From contig JAKSQI010000076.1 in NCBI GenBank assembly GCA_024404215.1, positions 1-7,452 of the forward strand: a DNA stretch of 7,452 nucleotides, in the 5' to 3' direction. Both the position numbers and the translations under genes were made by a program. The notes beneath the pieces were generated by a model. That model made no database searches and was not told the DNA's origin. It saw nothing but the letters and a program-made list of their open reading frames with translations. The stretch is from Oscillospiraceae bacterium (GTDB taxonomy: Bacteria; Bacillota; Clostridia; Oscillospirales; Oscillospiraceae). Shown here piece after piece: positions 6,533-7,452 of this stretch (within the stretch, counting starts at the first letter, position 1; each line of letters opens with the position of its first letter).

Positions 6533-6561
6533 TTTTTTATAAAAGAATTTTCTGTAAAAAA
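6533..6561. repeat. Imperfect A/T-rich inverted repeat between divergent promoters
   Basis: The segment begins TTTTTTA and ends TAAAAAA. It is an imperfect palindrome of 29 nt, with 14-nt arms and about three mismatched positions. It fills the space between the -35 regions of the rplS promoter and the divergent promoter at 6587. It could be an UP element for one or both promoters or an operator, or simply an A/T-rich spacer. Confidence 0.4.
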
Positions 6562-6583
6562 TCTGCCTCTCAGGCTTTGCTTA

Positions 6584-6592
6584 TGGTATAAT
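6584..6592 (+). promoter_or_regulatory. Extended -10 promoter of the rhomboid-like gene
   Basis: TGGTATAAT is a TGn extended -10 element with a perfect TATAAT at 6587-6592. The -35 region 17 nt upstream (TGCCTC) matches the consensus poorly, which extended -10 promoters tolerate. Transcription would begin near 6599, only about 24 nt before the start codon. The promoter points away from rplS. Confidence 0.65.
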
Positions 6593-6610
6593 AAAGCAAA
6601 CCTGTGTATC

Positions 6611-6615
6611 GGAGG
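6611..6615 (+). promoter_or_regulatory. Ribosome binding site fixing a TTG start
   Basis: GGAGG is followed by 7 nt and then TTG at 6623-6625. The first in-frame ATG is at codon 24, inside the predicted first membrane helix, and has no ribosome binding site. The TTG is therefore the better start. Confidence 0.75.
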
Positions 6616-6622
6616 AATTTCC

Positions 6623-7452
6623 TTGCATTATATTCGTAAACGAATAGAAAAATTCTGTTATAAGCACCCAAACTTTGGCATTCCCCGGCTTATGCTCATC
6701 ATCATTGTCGGCATGGCCGCCTGCTATGTCATCTCCATGATGGATCGCACCGGCACCTTCTTTAGCTATTTGGTCTTCCGGCCGGATTTAATCCTGCGCG
6801 GTCAGGTTTGGCGCCTGCTGTCCTGGCTTCTGATTCCCCAATCGTCACGCTTTTGGGTATTCGTTGAGCTTTACTTTTATTATTTCCTCGCCGGTACTTT
6901 GGAAGGCACCTGGGGCTCCGGCCGATTCACTTGCTTCTACTTTCTCGGGGTTCTCTTCTCCGTGGTCTTCGGTTTCCTGATTTATTTTATCACCGGCAAC
7001 CCCTATTACGGAAGCTTTACCCCTTACTACCTGAACATGTCTATGTTCTTTGCCTTTGCCACACTCTACCCGGAGCAGCGCATGCTTCTGATTTTCATCA
7101 TTCCCATAAAGGTAAAATGGTTAGCCATTTTTGATGCTGTCGTCATCTTTGCCCCGGCCATTCTGGCAGGCCTCTCCGGTTATTGGTATGTGCTTTTGCT
7201 TCCCCTGGCCGCTGTTCTTAACTACATCTTCTTTTGCTGGCCGGAAATTGAGCGGGTTCTTAACTTCAAAAGAGCTCAAACCAATACGATTCCTTTCAAA
7301 CAGGCTGCCCGTCAGTATCAGCGTCAGCAGGCCAAAACCAAGGAAAACTATCGTCGCAAGTGCGCCGTCTGCGGGCGAACCGATACCGATTATCCTCAGC
7401 TGGAATTCCGATTCTGCTCCCGCTGTCAGGGCTATCATTGCTTCTGCAGCGA
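6623..7452 (+). CDS. Rhomboid-fold membrane protein lacking the catalytic His, with C-terminal zinc-ribbon segment (incomplete)
   Basis: The frame is open from the TTG at 6623 to the window edge, giving 276 codons with no stop, so the 3' end is missing. The protein has about six hydrophobic segments (roughly 22-40, 77-93, 103-123, 134-149, 155-182, 187-206). Rhomboid hallmarks are visible: the L1-loop Trp-Arg in GQVWRLLSW (W63, R64) and LAGTLEGTWGSGRF after segment 2, resembling GxxxE..GS.. of rhomboids. The serine motif region reads LNMSM, so S140 may remain but the GxSG glycines do not. No histidine occurs between residues 16 and 271, so the catalytic His is absent. It is therefore probably a non-proteolytic, derlin-like pseudo-rhomboid. 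PEQRMLLIFIIPIKVKWLA (150-168) resembles the segment after TM4 in rhomboid-like proteins. A basic, Gln-rich linker (216-246) leads to CAVC (247-250), CSRC (265-268) and HCFC (272-275), a likely zinc-binding module. The role and partners are unknown. Confidence 0.85.
   Translation, partial: MHYIRKRIEKFCYKHPNFGIPRLMLIIIVGMAACYVISMMDRTGTFFSYLVFRPDLILRGQVWRLLSWLLIPQSSRFWVFVELYFYYFLAGTLEGTWGSGRFTCFYFLGVLFSVVFGFLIYFITGNPYYGSFTPYYLNMSMFFAFATLYPEQRMLLIFIIPIKVKWLAIFDAVVIFAPAILAGLSGYWYVLLLPLAAVLNYIFFCWPEIERVLNFKRAQTNTIPFKQAARQYQRQQAKTKENYRRKCAVCGRTDTDYPQLEFRFCSRCQGYHCFCS

Noticed and set aside
7121..7438. A 105-codon minus-strand frame near the right edge
   Set aside because: Antisense to the rhomboid-like gene, whose frame is continuous with membrane segments and cysteine pairs. 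The minus frame shows no recognisable domain.

Overview
The window looks like ordinary chromosome from a Firmicute of the class Clostridia, most likely the Oscillospiraceae/Ruminococcaceae side. The reasons are the mid-range GC, strong GGAGG-type ribosome binding sites with frequent GTG/TTG starts, the order rplS-lepB-rbgA-rnhB typical of Firmicutes, and a signal peptidase with one N-terminal membrane anchor. No mobile element, CRISPR array, tRNA, rRNA or prophage gene was seen. The lineage call is inference from gene content, not a database match.

Layout, read along the minus strand from the right. rplS (6061-6402) has its own promoter (TTGCCT-17-TATAAT), a leader of about 90 nt, and a hairpin terminator (6017-6052). 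Immediately behind it a second promoter (TATAAT at 5961-5966) serves a tight gene run: lepB, rbgA (11-nt gap), rnhB (17-nt overlap), thrC (47-nt gap) and a calcineurin-type metallophosphoesterase (20-nt gap). No terminator is visible after the phosphoesterase. Next comes tig (trigger factor), with its own good promoter in the 86-nt gap, closed by a strong hairpin terminator at 17-50. On the plus strand, divergent from rplS, an incomplete gene (6623 to the window end) encodes a rhomboid-fold membrane protein with a C-terminal zinc-ribbon-like segment. It has lost at least the catalytic histidine.

The minus-strand genes are mostly growth-linked housekeeping: ribosome structure (L19), 50S assembly (RbgA), protein export (LepB), nascent-chain folding (trigger factor) and removal of ribonucleotides from DNA (RNase HII). 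Threonine synthase and an uncharacterised phosphoesterase are appended to that run. The part that best deserves a second look is the rhomboid-like pseudoprotease and the A/T-rich dyad it shares with the rplS promoter. I did not find a convincing novel multi-gene system. Two start sites deserve correction relative to the longest open frame: tig should start at GTG 1411 and rplS at ATG 6402.
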